Shown here: in pieces, positions 23,877 through 35,400 of the stretch
How the letters are laid out: the number at the start of each line of letters is the position of its first letter
How positions within the stretch are numbered: position 1 is the stretch's first letter
Source of the DNA: Neopestalotiopsis rosae
Taxonomy: Eukaryota > Ascomycota > Sordariomycetes > Amphisphaeriales > Sporocadaceae
Assembly (NCBI GenBank): GCA_023078685.1
Contig: JALGAS010000012.1
Span: 62,001-126,000 of the forward strand
DNA length: 64,000 bases
Direction of reading: 5' to 3'
Program-made: the position numbers and the translations under genes
Notes under the pieces: generated by a model
What the model was told of the DNA's origin: nothing
Databases searched by the model: none
What the model saw: only the letters and a program-made list of their open reading frames with translations

Positions 23877-25629
23877 TTTTGCGCAGATGCTCTTCAACGG
23901 TCGTACGATTGATAGTAAGACCCTTGAATGCAGATGCGTCTGTCTGTCCAGTGATTCTGGAATCCCGTACTCCTGGGTCCCGAAGGTAGCGACCCCTGGA
24001 ATCGCTCGATAGGTGTCGCAGCTCGGCGGGGCGACGTAGGACGCGACAGCAAACGTGGCCAAGTGAACTGATATCGGCTGCTTCGGCAGTGCCACGGGCT
24101 GAGATCAGTCGAATGATTGTCGTTGCAATGCTTTGCAACCTGCTATGAATTCGATAGCGACATGCAATTCCTTCAAAAGCCGAGGGGAATTCCGATCCAA
24201 AGTTGAGACGAAGAGACGGAAGGAAGGGAAAAAAGTTAAGTTGAGTCCGTTGGCAGTCGATCGCTGCTGACCTTCATGCGCGCAACTGTTACTAGCGCTG
24301 CTGAGGCCAGAGAAGCTCCAGCGCATTTTGATTTGCATTCGTGTTCAAGTACGTACTGTTTGTGATTAGGAATGCTTTGATTGGCGCACCCAAGATGGAT
24401 TATGGGGCACGCAATACTCGATCCGCTCCGAGCTTGCCGTTCGGATTTCGTGTGCTGCAATGCGCAATGCATTCATACAATTACTATTTAGCCGGGCTCA
24501 TTCTCACGCTTTGCATTTTACATTTGACGAGTTTTATGTTTGCGACTCTTTACTTTCTCGCAGTACTCGAGAAGCTGCTTGGTGAAGTGGGTGAGTCGGC
24601 TTCTTGCATGACTATATTCCCTGTGGACAGTCTCCTTTTCTGCGTTTTGCTGAGGTGCATTTCCGTCCTTCGCTTGGCAACGTTGCTCTCTTATAGAAGG
24701 CCGAAAGGAAGAAACCAACACTGGCTACGTTCGTCTCAGGGGTAGTCTCGTCTTGTCCCAAGCTGAATCGTGACTTTTTCTCCCTTTGATACTAATATAG
24801 CCATCCTATCACGCTAGAGGCTTAGCAATACTAGATGACGCCGCCAGTGGGTACAGTGACAAAACGGGACTGGGTCCCAGAGGAGTATACAATCTAAAGA
24901 TTGACGACAATAACGGCGTGCACAGCCCAGGCGATTACTTGGTTGGGTGAGTGTCTTCGAGTATCTTTTCATTGTCGCATCGCTCCTCTCCAGCAGCTGA
25001 ACTTGCGATCTCGAGGCAGAAATCTAAGGGAACGAGGTCGGGTGCATGTTGTTTGTGCAGACTGCTGTACTTGGTACATTGCTCGAAAGTTACCGCAAGG
25101 TCAGCTGCGCGTGCCAGTGAGTATTGCAAGACATTCATCATGTCTTGAAAGACACAGACGTCAAATGCATCAGAGTATAGAGATTTTGAGAAAGAAATAT
25201 TGGGTCAGAAGAATGAAGAATTCAAGAAACCGACAGGAAGCTACTCATGAGTATATAAGAGGTCACGAGCTAGGCCATGGGAAAGAACCAATCATAGCCA
25301 AAGTTCCTTCCTGCGGTTTTGAGAATAGTGAGTGAGCACTAGCGAGAACCCCCAGGAATCCAGGAACAGGCAGCCGTTAGCGACTGCCAGTTCTGCCATT
25401 TATTTATAGAGCTGCTGTCATCCCCCGTCCTGTGCCTTCCCTTCATCAGCATTGTGCCTTCTCTTGTCGTCGGGAAGAAAAAAGGTCCACCGGGAATTTC
25501 CTGTGCTGGGATTTTGTGCCACGGGTGCACAAAGTATGAAATAGATCGTACATAGCTACCACCCACAGTGACCAGACTGCTGAATTGACCTTGGTCGCCT
25601 CTTTTTGCATCACTGTGACCGCCCATAAA
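23877..25629. other. intergenic, no gene accepted
   Basis: Promoter of the YTP1-like gene on the left and of the first NLR-like gene on the right. The longest frame (24341-24745) encodes a few hydrophobic stretches but shows no family features. Confidence 0.45.
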
Positions 25630-28599
25630 ATGGCAGAGGCAATTCCAGATTTCCTTGCCGAGGCGACTCGTCTCTACGAACACGTTCTGCACCTGGATGC
25701 AGAAGCGCTGCATCATGAAGGTGAACAATTTCATGCGAGCTTCTGCCGCGCCTTTGACGCCTTGGCAGATCGTCTCATCAAGCGCAACGGAGTCGCTGTC
25801 GAGCCACAAAATGCAGATGGGCAGGAGCAGAGGCTCACCAAAAGTTGTTGGAAGATAACTCAAGACATCCTCCTCCGCTTCAGAAGAACCAACGCCGGGG
25901 AACTCGATCAAATCGACCACGTCGAGCCTGTCTCGTATGCTCTAGATTGGACAGTTCATGATACCGAGGCTTTGGGGACGCGACTTCTCGAGTTCAGTGA
26001 GCAATTGCGACAGCTGCGCCCAGAAGACGAGTAGGTTCTGATGATATTGTTTCTTATCAGACATATATTGACAGTCCAATCTAGCAAAACCACTCGGCTC
26101 ATGCACAAGTTGTCTAGCCTCCGACCCATTCATGAAGTCACGACACCGACGGATCAACTTCCGCCAACAAGCACAGCGACATTGCCGACCGCATCAACTT
26201 CCTCATCAATTCTCGTAGACTTTATCCTCGAGAGTCTCAGCTTCAAGTCAATGAAGAACCGCGAAGAAGAAGTAGCTGATGCCCATAGCAATACCTTTGA
26301 CTGGATATTCAAGTATTCATTTGGCGACGTGGGCGAGGGTGGATTTGGCAACCAGTTTAGTAGATGGTTGCAGTCCGACGAACTTGGTAGCACATACTGG
26401 AGTAAGTCTCTCCCCCATGGGGTGTCCTGCAATTAGTTCGAACTAAAGCCCTGAACAGTCACTGGAAAACCAGGCAGTGGCAAGTCGACCATCATGCGCT
26501 ACATTTCTGAGCACAAGATGACAGCTCGGCTACTCCGCTCGTGGGCAGGTAAAAGTCAACTTGTCAAGGCAAATTTTTACTTCTGGACGAGTGGCTCCGA
26601 GGAGCAAAGATCCCAGACTGGTCTTTTGCGCTATCTGCTTCACCAACTACTCTCTTCCAGTCTTGATCTGGTGCCAACAGTCTTTCCTGAGTTGTGGCAG
26701 CAACTGTCTGCGATGACCACCAAAGAGCGGATCCGATTCTCTGTAGAGTGGAGCGTTCGTGAGCTCATGGGAGGTTTTCATCGATTTCTCGAACGCGCTT
26801 TGGAATCGAAGAAGATATGCCTCTTTGTCGATGGGCTAGACGAGTTTGACGGCGACCATCAGGCAATTATTCGCTTCTTCAAAAAGATCGCCCAAGATGG
26901 AGACAGAAAGGGCGTAAAGTTGTGCCTCTCCTCACGACCCTGGCCCGTATTTGAAGAAGCATTTGAGTATGCTGTGCCAAATCTGAAATTGCAAGACCTT
27001 ACCTTTCAAGACATGGCGACATATGTCGCGGATCATCTCGGTCAGAACCTCCAAATGAAACAGCTCATTTGCGAAAAGGAAAATGTTGGCGATCCATTAG
27101 TTCGTGACATCGTCAATCGAGCCGAGGGCGTGTTTCTCTGGGTTCGTCTTGTTGTCAGAAAGATTCTCGAGATCCACGGCAACGACCCGGACCTCACAAG
27201 CATTCGCATGTTCTTGCATAGTTTACCCTCTGATCTCGACAATTTGTTCGACAAGCTCCTTTTCCAAGATCAGACGCAAGACCAAATAACAGAAACCTCG
27301 CACACATTTCAGCTGGTGCATGCCCGAGAGGTGGTGGCCAATTTCATCAAGGATGAATCGTCAAACTCTCTGACGATTTGGGAGCTGGCATTCTCCCTAG
27401 ATGCAGAAAACGTCAGCTGCAGAGATGATAGCGATTACCGCGAAGTAGAGGATGATGAAATCCTACATCGATGCAGAACCACTCTCGGGAGACTCAATGC
27501 AAGTTCCACTGGGCTTCTCGAGACTTACTTGAACCGAACACGCGGCAACCTCTTTCAGTCAACATTGTCCCGACTCAACAATGATTTTGGCAAAAGGGCT
27601 CGCGACCTCGCCGAGAGCAGAGTGACATATCTGCATCGTACGGTTCGAGATTACTTCATCACCAAGCCTGGAGTCTGGAGCAACATAATGAAACATTCTG
27701 CGGTCGAGTTTGATCCCCATCAACGCCTGATACAGTCGCACTGCCAGCGCCTGAGATACTCCATTGAGCCCATTGAGCATCATCGTCGCCTCGATGAATG
27801 GTATCCAGAAATTGCCTTATCCTTGTCCCATGCGAGATACATGACCTACACTAGCACCCAGAAGACTGAACAGATCGACCTTGTGGATCAACTCGAGCAT
27901 GGAATCTCGTGGTATTGGCAATCACGACCTGGAGATGACAACGACCACTGGGCAAAAAGTTGCTTCGGCACTTATGAGCTGAGGAAAGGTAACAAATTGA
28001 TTATCTCTCATCCCTTTCTGGCCTTGTGTACCAAATTCGGCTTGGAACAATACGTTTTGGCCACTCTCGATCGCCTTGCGGAGGAGAGTCACATCAAAAT
28101 GGCCCCAAATGACAAACCGACATCTTGTATCGAGGAAGAGACGCCCCTCCTATCATATGCTTTGGAGTTCCTGACCTCTCGTCAGAAGACCATCATGCCT
28201 CTGTCTTCACCAACATTTGTCAAGTCTTTGCTGGACAACAGCCATTTGCATCACCCGGTGCTTGGAAGACTCATTGGCAAACCAAATATGGAGTTTAACT
28301 CTCCCATCAAGAAGAAGCAAGAGACTACTCCTTGGCTTCTGACGCTGTCCCAACTCCGCGACGCCAAGCGACGAGGGTGGATTGAGCCATTCGATGTTAG
28401 CAGGGACGGAACACACAGGTGGACAAGGATTGTCAAATCGTTGATGCAAGAGGGCCAGGCTGATGGGAATGCTTTTCTAAAGTGGAATGGTTTTGATGAG
28501 GAATGTTATGCTCAAGACGTCCTTTCTGGACGCAAGCAGCTTGGGGGCATTGACGACTGGTGGATTCAGCAGCTGGGACAAGCCATCAACAATGAATAA
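25630..28599 (+). CDS. NLR-like NACHT STAND NTPase (NACHT plus DUF7791-type region)
   Basis: Three exons: 25630-26030, 26085-26401 and 26459-28599 (952 residues). The first intron uses GTAGGT and CTAG; the second joins codons to give WITGKPGSGKST. These proteins are fungal counterparts of NLR immune receptors, several of which act in heterokaryon incompatibility and regulated cell death. The N-terminal 180 residues are helical and not recognised. The segment DWIFKY...FSRWLQSDELGSTYWITGKPGSGKS (in pieces) leads into the Walker A near residues 242-249. Walker B is LFVDGLDEFDGD near 360, and SSRPWPVFEEAF is the sensor region. A winged-helix-like GVFLWVRLVVRKILE follows. The C-terminal half contains no WD40, TPR or ankyrin repeats that I can see. 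Upstream AAAATGG context supports the start. The activating signal is unknown. Confidence 0.85.
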
Positions 28600-28727
28600 T
28601 CGAAATCAATTCCCACGTGAGTCGCGCAAAAATACTGACTAAATAAGTCCGAAATATCGGATACAACTGACATGATGCCAGTGACGTTGTCCATACACTG
28701 ACTCGCACCAATACATAGAATAATACC

Positions 28728-29740
28728 CTAGCTGTGGTTTGCGTGATCAGAGGGCAAGGATACTGGCTCGCCCGCCCACTGCTCCGACGCGGCATGAATA
28801 AATTTGGCGCCAAACTGTCGCTGTAGCTTCATCTGTTCTTGCGTTTCAAGGGCACAAACGGTTTCCCTGTTGAACGGGTAGGGCACAGGGACCTTCATTC
28901 CCGCCTGGAAAGCTGGTCGCTGGGCCAGCTTGTCGTGCCAGGCTTTGACGTGCGGAAATTCGTCAATGTCCACTCCACACCAGGCGCTCGAGGTGGCGTA
29001 GAGGTAGATTGCAATGTCAGCGATAGTGAGGCGATCTCCAGCCACGTACGCATTCTTAGACTAGATGGAAGGGACTTAGGATACGGCTTCTATGTAAATT
29101 GACCAGACTCGCTCGGGCTAACTTACCAGCTGTTTGTCAAGAACATGATTGAGTCTTCGGGATTCGGCAAGATATCGCCAGAGGGCATAAGGCTCCGGTT
29201 GAGGAGAGTATCGAGTAAAGAAGGTGGACTGACCCATTGACGGTCCATACCCCGATATTTGCCACGAGAGCTAGAAATCAGAGCGAGTTAGGTACATTCA
29301 TCTTTGGCGGGGGAATGTTAAGCTCACCCAGGAAAGCTGTGTCCAGTATTCTTGCGTCCCGACCGAATAGGAGAGCTTGTTCTCCTTGTCAAACTCGCTC
29401 AACATATACTGCAGGCAGGCGCCGCTCTCAAACACGGTCACGACCTGGCCGTCTTCCTTGATGTGCACAATGGCGGGCACGCGTCCATTCGGATTTATTG
29501 CGGTGAACCATTCGGATTTTATCTCATTCGCAGCAGCATCCAGAGTGACATAGTTGTAAGGGACGCTGTAACAAGTGAATTGCCCATGAGCTTTTGTGGT
29601 CACAGTAGAGGGTCGGTCCAGACATTGACGACTTACTTCAGTTCCTCGGCTGCAATGGTCAGCTTGTATGGGTTGACTGCCGCCAATCCGTAGATGTTGA
29701 GACCCGGCTTGGGCTGCTTCTCGGGGGGAGCTTCAGCCAT
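28728..29740 (-). CDS. glutathione S-transferase (fungal Ure2p/GstA-like)
   Basis: Four exons on the minus strand: 29740-29637, 29565-29328, 29270-29127 and 29060-28728 (272 residues). GSTs conjugate glutathione to electrophiles or act as glutathione-dependent isomerases. The N-terminal thioredoxin-like domain has LNIYGLAAVNPYKLTIAAEEL, NPNGRVPAIVH with the cis-Pro, and FESGACLQYM, which contacts the gamma-glutamyl group. The all-helical C-terminal domain has GPSMGQSTFF and VAGDRLTIADIAIYLYA, the conserved N-capping box. No signal peptide is present, so it is cytosolic. It lies between the two NLR-like genes, separated from the first by only 128 bases tail to tail. It could serve detoxification; a link to the metabolite cluster 11 kb away is only a possibility. 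Confidence 0.9.
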
Positions 29741-30294
29741 TTCTTTTGCCAATAGTCAATTGTGAGAAATCGAGAATCTTGCGATTGATTCACACCAACA
29801 CGGGAATTTCGCAGTCTATACTCTTCTTCGTTCACAAGAGAAAGTCGAAAATGAAAGAGGGAAAGGAAGCTCGAGGACTCGGTTTGAGCTTGCCTTTTGT
29901 ATAGTATGTCAGCATAACGGCCGCCGCATAACGTGACAACTCGTCCCTTGCTCCGGGGTGGGGTTCAGAATGCTTCCTCGCTTTGACAAATCAACATGTT
30001 CTGACGAAGCGTGCGCAATGGTTCTAGGATGATGCGCATGCCAAGTTGTCGCAAGCTATATCACCGCATTCGTTATGATTGCAAGTGCTGACAGCCAAGA
30101 CTAGAGGTCAAAAACCCCACGTTTAGTCGATACTTGGATATACCGGCCGGTGCATTTGCCGTGCAGCAAACATTTGGCCACAGTCGATGCCAGTTAGGAC
30201 AAAAAAAAAAATCATATTTACTTTCCGAAGTATGTTACTGATTGATGTAACCCACAAAAGCCCTAATCAAAATATTAAACTCAATTTGCCGCAA
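29741..30294. other. promoter of the GST gene; no gene seen
   Basis: AT-rich gap of 550 bases between the GST start and the 3' end of the secreted-protein gene. It includes an 11-base A run near 30,201. Confidence 0.5.
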
Positions 30295-30946
30295 TCACGT
30301 CGCCCACTCTCTAAGCCCCGAGTATTCCTGTGCGCCACAAGGTTTATTGGCATATATCAGCTCATGCTCTGGAATCGAGCCATTCAGCGTTGGGATCTGT
30401 AGAAAGATGTTCTCGTCCGGTCCATGAAAGTAGCTACCGTGACCTCTCTTGCTGATATCTGGAGTATCCATGGCGAATAAAAGACCCGCCTCGCCCGTTG
30501 TCGCCGTCAGACTCACGGAGCTATTGTCGGGTAGGGAGATGGTGAAGAGACCATTGAGAGCTACCACCCATCTTTACACAAGTCAGTAACTTTCTTTTGT
30601 GATCCAAGGCTGGCGTCAATCTTGAGCTGAGTTTTACACAGAGACAAAAGAGAATGACCGGTACATGTCGGACTTACTGAGGGGCTGGAGCCGTATGAAA
30701 CCCACTGTCGTACCCTGCTGGAATGACGCCGTACGTGATATTGGCAACCTGGCCGAGTTGAGAGGCTTGAGTGCCGACCACGCCATTCTGGGTAGACGAG
30801 AAAAAGGGTGCCGAAAGAGACCAGCATTCAAAATGAGATTTTCCATTATGCGCATTAATAGCTGTCACATTCAGAGTCGTGGACAATGCTGTCTGTACGC
30901 CCATGAGAAGGAGCACTGGGGAGAGCAATTTGCGAATTGAAGACAT
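30295..30946 (-). CDS. small secreted protein, cupin-like, function unknown
   Basis: Two exons on the minus strand, 30946-30678 and 30571-30295 (106-base intron with GTAAGT and AAAG), giving 181 residues. A clear signal peptide (KLLSPVLLLMGVQTALS) precedes a mature chain with several N-glycosylation sequons (NVT, NIT, NSS, NGS). The fold-level pattern, alternating beta strands with GFHTAPAPQWVVALNG, then FAMDTPDISKRGHGSYFHGPDENIF, resembles secreted single-domain cupins. His residues sit where a metal could bind. I do not recognise a characterised homologue. Position between two NLR-like genes makes an effector or self/non-self factor worth considering, but nothing in the sequence proves it. 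Confidence 0.7.
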
Positions 30947-32469
30947 GGTGTTGAAAATCGGTGATTCGCTTTGTTTCTTGTAAAGATACAGCGGTTGAAT
31001 GACTGACGAAAAGGTTCTGCATTTTGACGAAATCGCATGCTTCTTATACTTTGGCTTCATTATGTTTCTTGTCTGTCAGAATATCATTTGCTGTGTATTA
31101 TGCACTTTCAAGACGGAAATAGCAAACATCCAAGCCTCGTTGCTTTCGCAAGTTGCATCTCCGTGAGGTGACAATATCCGAAACGGCCCCATGAGAACTG
31201 CCCACCATGTCTATGAAAATTTCATTCTTCTCATCCTGTCTCACAGAGCTGCCAACCTCCATAGCCTTGCGGATTAAAAGGTAACCCCACAACTTTGGGG
31301 TTCACATGAGCAGTCTCAGCCTTGTAGGGCTGCTTCGTTGCGACTGGAGGCTCTGCTGTGCATCGCCTCCAATATCTTTCTTGTGGGGGCTACTCATATT
31401 ACGTCAGTTACTATTCTGATGAATAAATGGACGGAAAAGATGCACACAGTCATACTATGGAAAAGGAAGCACGCAGGGGTATATCCACGTGGCTGACGGG
31501 GATGCTCACATGGCAATTCATGAGTTGCGTCATCTGACATTCAATGTGGACTGATGGAGCCTCTGCTGGTCACTCTTTGCCAATATAGGAGTCAGTGAGA
31601 TATCTTTATTGGAATATCAATTATATACTCTGAGCGGGACTGCGCAATCCCCAATATCACCCACCGATACTGTCCATGTGAACCATTACCCAATTGTCCG
31701 CCAACCGTCGATTTTACACGTTCTGCTCGTAATGTAAGGAAATTTACCCATTATCAAGCTACGTTTAACATGAGGCTGGTCACAAGTAGGATTACGCCAG
31801 ACGTTCCCAGCTAGCTACCGAAATCCGTAAATTCTTGTCTTTTTTCTTCCTTTTCGTGTAGGTGGGTAGTGTTTCTATGGCAGTGGGTGATTTTACCATA
31901 GTTGGGTAGTGGCGGAGAACCCAATCCCACCGATGGGTGAGAATGGTTAACCGTGTACCCTTACTACCTTTACTACCCATACTACCCATGCAGCAAGTCA
32001 ATTGCAATACAAATAGTAACTGGCATCCAGCGATATAGAGCTAGGTATGAGCAGTCAATCGTGATGCTTTTTACCTGTGCATTGTTGGTATCAGCTGTCA
32101 AAGAAATCTAGTGGCGCAAAAAGTGCAGCTGCCGCCAAATGGCCGCTAACCACAATTGCCAGCTCCAACAAAGCTGTTCAGGGCTGTGGTTTCCTATTAT
32201 AATATTGAGCTTCGCAACACATCAGGACGCATGCTGTTGCCTGAAACCAGTGTCTAGATTTGATGTTGTAGAGCCACAAAAATGGCAATCTCTTATACAA
32301 TGAGCTCGGATCTCCTCTCTCGCCTCGTTGTGTCGCGCGGCGTGAGTCACCAGTCTTGTGCTGCGCCGCCTAGAGTCGACACTAAAATATCGTGACCGGC
32401 GTCATTTCATGGACTTGCCAACTCATCCCATTGCTTTGCACCAATCCTCAATCGATCCAAGTCGTCAAA
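30947..32469. other. intergenic between secreted protein and large NLR-like gene (divergent)
   Basis: 1.5 kb with no accepted gene. GGTAGT/ACTACC words recur at 31,860-31,990, including a three-unit array listed separately. This is a shared upstream region of the two divergent genes. Confidence 0.5.
31963..31989. repeat. tandem ACTACCCAT, 3 copies
   Basis: Three nine-base units (the first is ACTACCTTT). Complementary GGGTAGT words occur 60-100 bases upstream, so folding back is possible. Confidence 0.75.
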
Positions 32470-35400
32470 ATGTCGGAAAACATGGCAGCGCCAGAGGCTG
32501 ACGAGTACGACTTCGAGATTGTTGCTAGAGACACGATTCCGGCACCAGACACCAATCTTTCACAGTCAGTCCAGCAACAAATCGACAGTATCCGACAATG
32601 GCTCCAACCAACCTATTACATGTCGCCGGGAAATGAGTTCGCCAAGCATTTGAATGCCTACGTCCCCAACACTGGCGATTGGGCACGAGAATCGGACGCC
32701 TTCAGTGCCTGGGCAGCCTGTACGGACTCGGCTACCGCACAGGGATGTCTGCACATTCGTGGTGTCGCTGGCAGTGGCAAGTCTGTCTTTGCGGCCAGCA
32801 CCATTCGCCAGCTCCAGGAAGCTGACCCGGCAGTGCCTGTGCTATTCTTCTTCTTTCGCCAGATTGTAGAGAAAAACCATAGTGCCAAGTACTTGGTGCG
32901 AGACTTTGCGTCGCAGCTGCTGCCGTACAGCACCTCCCTTGTGTCTGACCTCGGTGCCATGTCAAAAGCCCATGGTGTTGCCGGCAGTGAACTCGACAAA
33001 CTGTGGGACGCAATTGTTCGGTCTCTGGGCGGCTTTGATCAAGCATACTGTATTATTGACGCATTAGATGAAATGGACGACGAATACTTTGACTTTGTCC
33101 AGCAATTAGTACAGCTCGGTTCACGAAAGCCCCACGCCATCAAGGTACTAATGACAAGCCGTCCTTTACCTCACATTGACGAGGCTCTCCGGCATCCTGA
33201 GGTCTTGCAGCTCAAATTCGATTCGTCATTGATCCAGCCAGATGTTGCCAAATATGTTACTGCGAGACTTGAATGTCTAGAGCCTCGTCTCGGCAAGGTA
33301 AACGAAGAGTCAGTCAAGAACGCCATCTGCATGCGGGCTCAAGGTCTTTTCATCTATGCGCGATTCGTGACGGATACCGTGATTGAGGGGCTGAGCACAT
33401 CACATTACACCGAAGCAACGCTACTCAATGATCTTGAGAATCTCCCAAGCAATCTACGAAATGTCTATGAGGACATGCTTCGAGAGCACGCTCGACGGAG
33501 TGGAATATCCACGGAACAACAAGCACGAATTCTCACGTGTGTGACATTTTCAACACGGCCGCTGCGTCTCATTGAGCTCGGATCGCTTGTGGCACGCATG
33601 CCTGGCAATGACAACGACCTCAAAAAGGGAAAGGAACTCGTGCGTGCAAGTTGCGGCAGGCTGCTGGAAATACTCGAAGATGATACTGTCAGCATTATCC
33701 ATCATTCGTTTACAGAGTTTCTACACGATGCCACCCGAGGCTCATCTGGCGACACATTTCCGGTGCTGACACCCGAGGCAGCGCACGGAATGCTGGCCAT
33801 AATACTTCTGGAATATTTGAACAGTTGTCCGCTATTTCCAACATATGTAGACCCAGAGGGGGAAAGTGACTATGAGACATTCGACGACCCGGGCGAGATG
33901 ACGGACATAACGGATGGACGCCGACAGCAACTGCAAGATGGGAAGGCCGAGCACCCTCTACTCGATCTCGCCTTGGGCAATCTATTACATCACCTGAATC
34001 AAACAGTTGGCAACACTGATGCTGTTTCAGCTGCACTCGAGGAACATTTTGTTCCCGGAAAGCCAGCATGGGGTCTGATGATGATGCGCTTCTGGGATGG
34101 CCGATTTTGTGGTTCATTCAACAGGCTTCACCTCGCTGCCTCTCTCGATTTTCCGTTCTATTGTTTCGAGCGCTTGCTTGCCTCAGAAAAGAGTCGTGAT
34201 GCTAAGCTCATTGATGCTCGCGATGGTAAAGGTCGTACCCCTCTTTCGTATGCGGCAGAGGAGGGCAAGACGCAAGTGGTCAGAATATTGCTTGATTGTG
34301 GTGCTGATGCAAAATCGGACTGCCGCAATGGTTTGACTCCTTTGCATTATGCTGCCAAGAAGGGCCACGCCGCAGTCATGAAGCTGCTGTTAGATGCAGG
34401 GGTGGATCCCTTGATTGAAAAGACAAAACCTTCCATTTATGACAAGGAACACTTTTACACTTCGGACATTGGTGATACTGCATTGCAATATGGCTTAAGA
34501 GGTGATGACCCCGAGGTGGTGGCAGCCTTGATTCCCCATATCCCTCCTGGTGATTTTGACAAGTCTCTACACATGGTGTGCAAACCAATCAATATCCACG
34601 CAATTTTGCAAACTGGAAAAGCCAATGTCGACTCATTCCAGGATGGTGTTACAAAGTTGTACAAGGCAGCTGAGCGTCATGAATTCGAGACCATGGAGAT
34701 TCTCCTCAAATATGGAGCTGACGTGAACAAACGTTGCTCTCTTGAGGAAATACGGTGTTGTTTTGACGACGCCGAAACGGTCTTGGAGCTCGCCGAAACG
34801 GTCTTGGAGCTCGACGAGGTGAGCACCCGTAAAGGCCCTACACCACTACACGCATTCGCTGGGCGGGATAAACAGGAGTTCATACACGACAGCGATCAAG
34901 AGACCAAGAGAAACGCTGAAAAGTGCTTTGCGCTTCTCTTGAAGCATGGTGCTAGTGTCAATGAGACAGCCGATGGAGAGAATCATGCGAATATGACGCC
35001 TCTTCATTATGCTGTACGCAAAGATCGAGACCCCACAATGTTCGTGGCCGCGGGGAATATAAACAAATTTAACCAAGTCTTGTCAAAGTTGCTCCTTGAC
35101 GCCGGTGCAGAGCTAAGCGCGAGAAATGGAAATCAAAACACTCCACTTCATATTGCCAATCCAGCAGACCCCGAATTGGTCAGCTTCTTGATTGAGCGGG
35201 GCGCCGATATACGCGCAAAAAACGATGCAGGTCGTACGCCACTCTTGGAAATGCTTCGTGGTCTATATTGGGCCAAGCCTAATGTTCGGACCATGGAAGT
35301 CTTGAGCGGTCACGGCCAGGACTGTGCTGCTACAGACAATCAAGGCAACAATATGTTTCATTACGTTTTTCACGAGTTGGGCAAGTTTACCGAAGAATTC

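Noticed and set aside
24341..24745. 134-codon frame with hydrophobic stretches between YTP1-like and NLR-like genes
   Set aside because: No family features and no promoter or partner exon seen.
26031..26058. Use of the TATCAG acceptor for intron 1 of the first NLR-like gene
   Set aside because: It keeps frame but the intron would be about 30 bases. The CTAG at 26084 also keeps frame and gives a normal 54-base intron.
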